Source: Candidatus Kuenenia stuttgartensis (GTDB lineage Bacteria > Planctomycetota > Planctomycetia > Pirellulales > UBA1268). Taken from it: a stretch of 6,023 nt of DNA. Position numbers and translations under genes: made by a program. A model generated the notes under the pieces. That model did not search any database. It saw nothing but the letters and a program-made list of their open reading frames with translations, and was not told the origin of the DNA. The stretch is taken from contig CAMCPF010000197.1 in the NCBI GenBank assembly GCA_945876515.1, positions 1 through 6,023 on the forward strand. Direction: 5' to 3'. Positions 4,582-6,023 of the stretch are shown piece after piece. The number at the start of each line of letters is the position of its first letter. Position 1 is the stretch's first letter.

Positions 4582-6023
4582 ATGACGCGCCGTGTGCTCA
4601 AGACACTCGGCCTACTGCTGGCGGCGTGCGCCGCCCCGGCCCAGGATCCCACGCCGTTTCCGACCCCGACGTCGATCAAGGGCCTCCAGGTGCAATTGAT
4701 CGGCGACGCGCTGGCGCTCGGCATCCAGCACGCGGCAATCAACGTCAACCTCACCGCCCTCGTGGACCTGGACAAGAAGCCGGGCAATCCGCGGCGCGTG
4801 GTGGACGGCCACGAGTTCAGCTTTAACCAGGACTATCTCGCCCAACTCGACGCCCAGATCAAGCCGCTCTCCGACCGGGGCGTGCTGGTGTACCTGATCA
4901 TGATCGCCTATCCGTCAGAGAATGCGGCCGTCGATGCCCTCGTGATCCATCCGGACGCCGACAGGGACCGTCGCTTCACCGTTGGCGCGTTCGACTCGAA
5001 AACCCCCGAGGGCCGGGCCTGGCTCGAGGCGGTCACCCAGGAACTCGCCGCCCGCTGGAGCGGGGCGCTGCCCGACTGCGGCCGGGTGTGGGGCTGGATC
5101 GTCGGCAACGAGGTCAACTCCCACTGGCGCTGGTCGAACCTGGGGCCCAAGCAGCTGGCCGAGGCCGCGGCGGAGTATGCCCAAGCCTTTCGGATCATCC
5201 ATGCCGCGGTTCGCACCGCCTCCGCACACGCCCGGCTCTACGCCTCCTTCGACCACCACTGGGCCAGTCGCGCGGCGGGGAGCAGCGAGGAGCAGGCCAC
5301 GCCGGGCAGGGACTACCTCGATGCCTTCGCCGGGCTCACGGCCGATCTCGACTGGCACGTCGCCTGGCATCCCTACCCGGAAGATCTGTTCAATCCCCGC
5401 ACCTGGGCCGACAAGACGGTGACCGATGACGACGCGTCTCCGAAGGTCACGTTCAAGAACCTGGAGGTGCTCTGCCGTCATCTGGAACGCCCCGCGCTCC
5501 GATTCAACGGCGAACCGCGGCGGGTGATCCTCTCAGAGCAGGGATTCCACACGCCGCTGGAACCCGATGGTGAAACGCTTCAAGCCGCCGCCTTCGCCTA
5601 CGCCTGGGAGCGATGCCGCCGGCTGCCGCTGGTGGACGCGTTCATCTATCACCGGCATGTCGATCACGCCCAGGAAGGCGGCCTTCGGCTCGGCCTCTGG
5701 AGAAACGCTCCGCACTCCGTCGCCACGCCCCACAGCAAGAAGGCGATCTGGGAACTCTTCCGGGTGGCGGGAACACCGGCCTGGGATGCGGCGGCCGCGG
5801 ACGTCCTCCCGATCACGGGGCTGGCATCGGCCGCCGCCACCCCAACACCGGCTCCCGCCGGCCGGAAGCCCAACATCGTCTGCGTGCTGTTCGACGACTT
5901 GGGCTATGGGGAGCCCGGCTGCTATCGGCCGGACTCCAAGCTGCGGATGCCCCGGCTCGACGCGCTCGCGGCCGAGGGCCTGCGGTTCACCGACGCCCAC
6001 TCGGCCTCCGCCGTCTGCACGCC
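4582..6023 (+). CDS. Exported DUF5722 glycosidase-like domain fused to a type I sulfatase, 3' end outside window
   Basis: From ATG 4582 the frame is open for 480 residues to the right edge. Residues 1-20 form an export signal (RR at 3-4, hydrophobic 9-15). LAAC at 13-16 is a good lipobox with Cys16; cleavage after APA20 is the alternative. Residues about 32-414 match DUF5722, a TIM-barrel glycosidase-like family: KGLQVQ, a strand with AAINVNL, VGNEVNSHWRW at 174-184 (Asn176-Glu177, a clan GH-A-like acid/base candidate), FDHHW at 223-227, DWHVAWHPYPEDLFNP at 257-272, and VILSEQGFHTP at 315-325 (Glu319, nucleophile candidate). An Ala/Pro/Thr linker (about 415-428) leads to a sulfatase N-terminus: KPNIVCVLFDDLGYG at 429-443 (Asp438/Asp439 metal ligands), MPRLDALAAEGLRFTDAH at 456-473, and Cys479-Thr480-Pro481, the start of the CxPxR formylglycine motif. 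The last codon has only CC, which is Pro in any case. Likely role: extracytoplasmic cleavage and desulfation of a sulfated glycan. The catalytic residues are inferred. Confidence 0.88.
   Translation, partial: MTRRVLKTLGLLLAACAAPAQDPTPFPTPTSIKGLQVQLIGDALALGIQHAAINVNLTALVDLDKKPGNPRRVVDGHEFSFNQDYLAQLDAQIKPLSDRGVLVYLIMIAYPSENAAVDALVIHPDADRDRRFTVGAFDSKTPEGRAWLEAVTQELAARWSGALPDCGRVWGWIVGNEVNSHWRWSNLGPKQLAEAAAEYAQAFRIIHAAVRTASAHARLYASFDHHWASRAAGSSEEQATPGRDYLDAFAGLTADLDWHVAWHPYPEDLFNPRTWADKTVTDDDASPKVTFKNLEVLCRHLERPALRFNGEPRRVILSEQGFHTPLEPDGETLQAAAFAYAWERCRRLPLVDAFIYHRHVDHAQEGGLRLGLWRNAPHSVATPHSKKAIWELFRVAGTPAWDAAAADVLPITGLASAAATPTPAPAGRKPNIVCVLFDDLGYGEPGCYRPDSKLRMPRLDALAAEGLRFTDAHSASAVCT

Noticed and set aside
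4353..4787. Upstream extension of the AIM24 gene
   Set aside because: AIM24 similarity begins at the Met at 4352, and the extension runs across the divergent region into the DUF5722 gene.
4612..6000. Minus-strand frames over the DUF5722-sulfatase gene
   Set aside because: The plus-strand frame has continuous, family-specific motifs; the minus frames are composition-driven.
5866..6023. Sulfatase as a separate gene with its own start
   Set aside because: There is no stop between the domains, no ribosome site or signal peptide before KPNIV, and the frame is continuous from 4582.

Overview
The window is GC-rich and carries protein families typical of Planctomycetes, most likely Pirellulales or a relative. 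These are a discoidin plus 'PVC-type membrane-bound dehydrogenase' protein, a DUF5722 glycosidase-like domain, and a type I sulfatase. The lineage is inferred from gene content; no marker gene such as rRNA is present. No tRNA, rRNA, CRISPR array, transposase or integrase was seen.

Layout, left to right. (1) Positions 1-1676, minus strand: an exported protein with an F5/8-type-C (discoidin) module followed by the beta-propeller part of a planctomycete-type sugar dehydrogenase-like protein. Its C-terminus lies beyond the left edge. (2) Positions 1677-1927: a divergent intergenic region with several GAGCG pentamers and an 8-bp inverted repeat. (3) Positions 1928-2860, plus strand: a DapA-superfamily lyase/deaminase with the Schiff-base lysine but without the residues that mark true dihydrodipicolinate synthase. 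(4) Positions 2879-4352, minus strand: a probable two-gene operon, with an AIM24/TIGR00266-family gene upstream and a DUF3592-type membrane protein gene downstream. It converges on the DapA-like gene with only 18 bp between the stop codons, and a palindrome spans both stops. (5) Positions 4353-4581: a second divergent intergenic region with candidate hairpins. (6) Positions 4582-6023, plus strand: an exported, possibly lipid-anchored protein joining a complete DUF5722 glycosidase-like domain to the start of a type I sulfatase. It runs off the right edge just after the Cys-Thr-Pro of the sulfatase active-site motif.

The two edge genes fit a cell that degrades complex, probably sulfated, polysaccharides outside the cytoplasm. 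The DapA-like enzyme is a cytoplasmic catabolic candidate, and the AIM24/DUF3592 pair has no assigned role. The most notable item is the single-chain glycosidase-sulfatase fusion. Both edge genes are truncated by the window, not by visible mutation.
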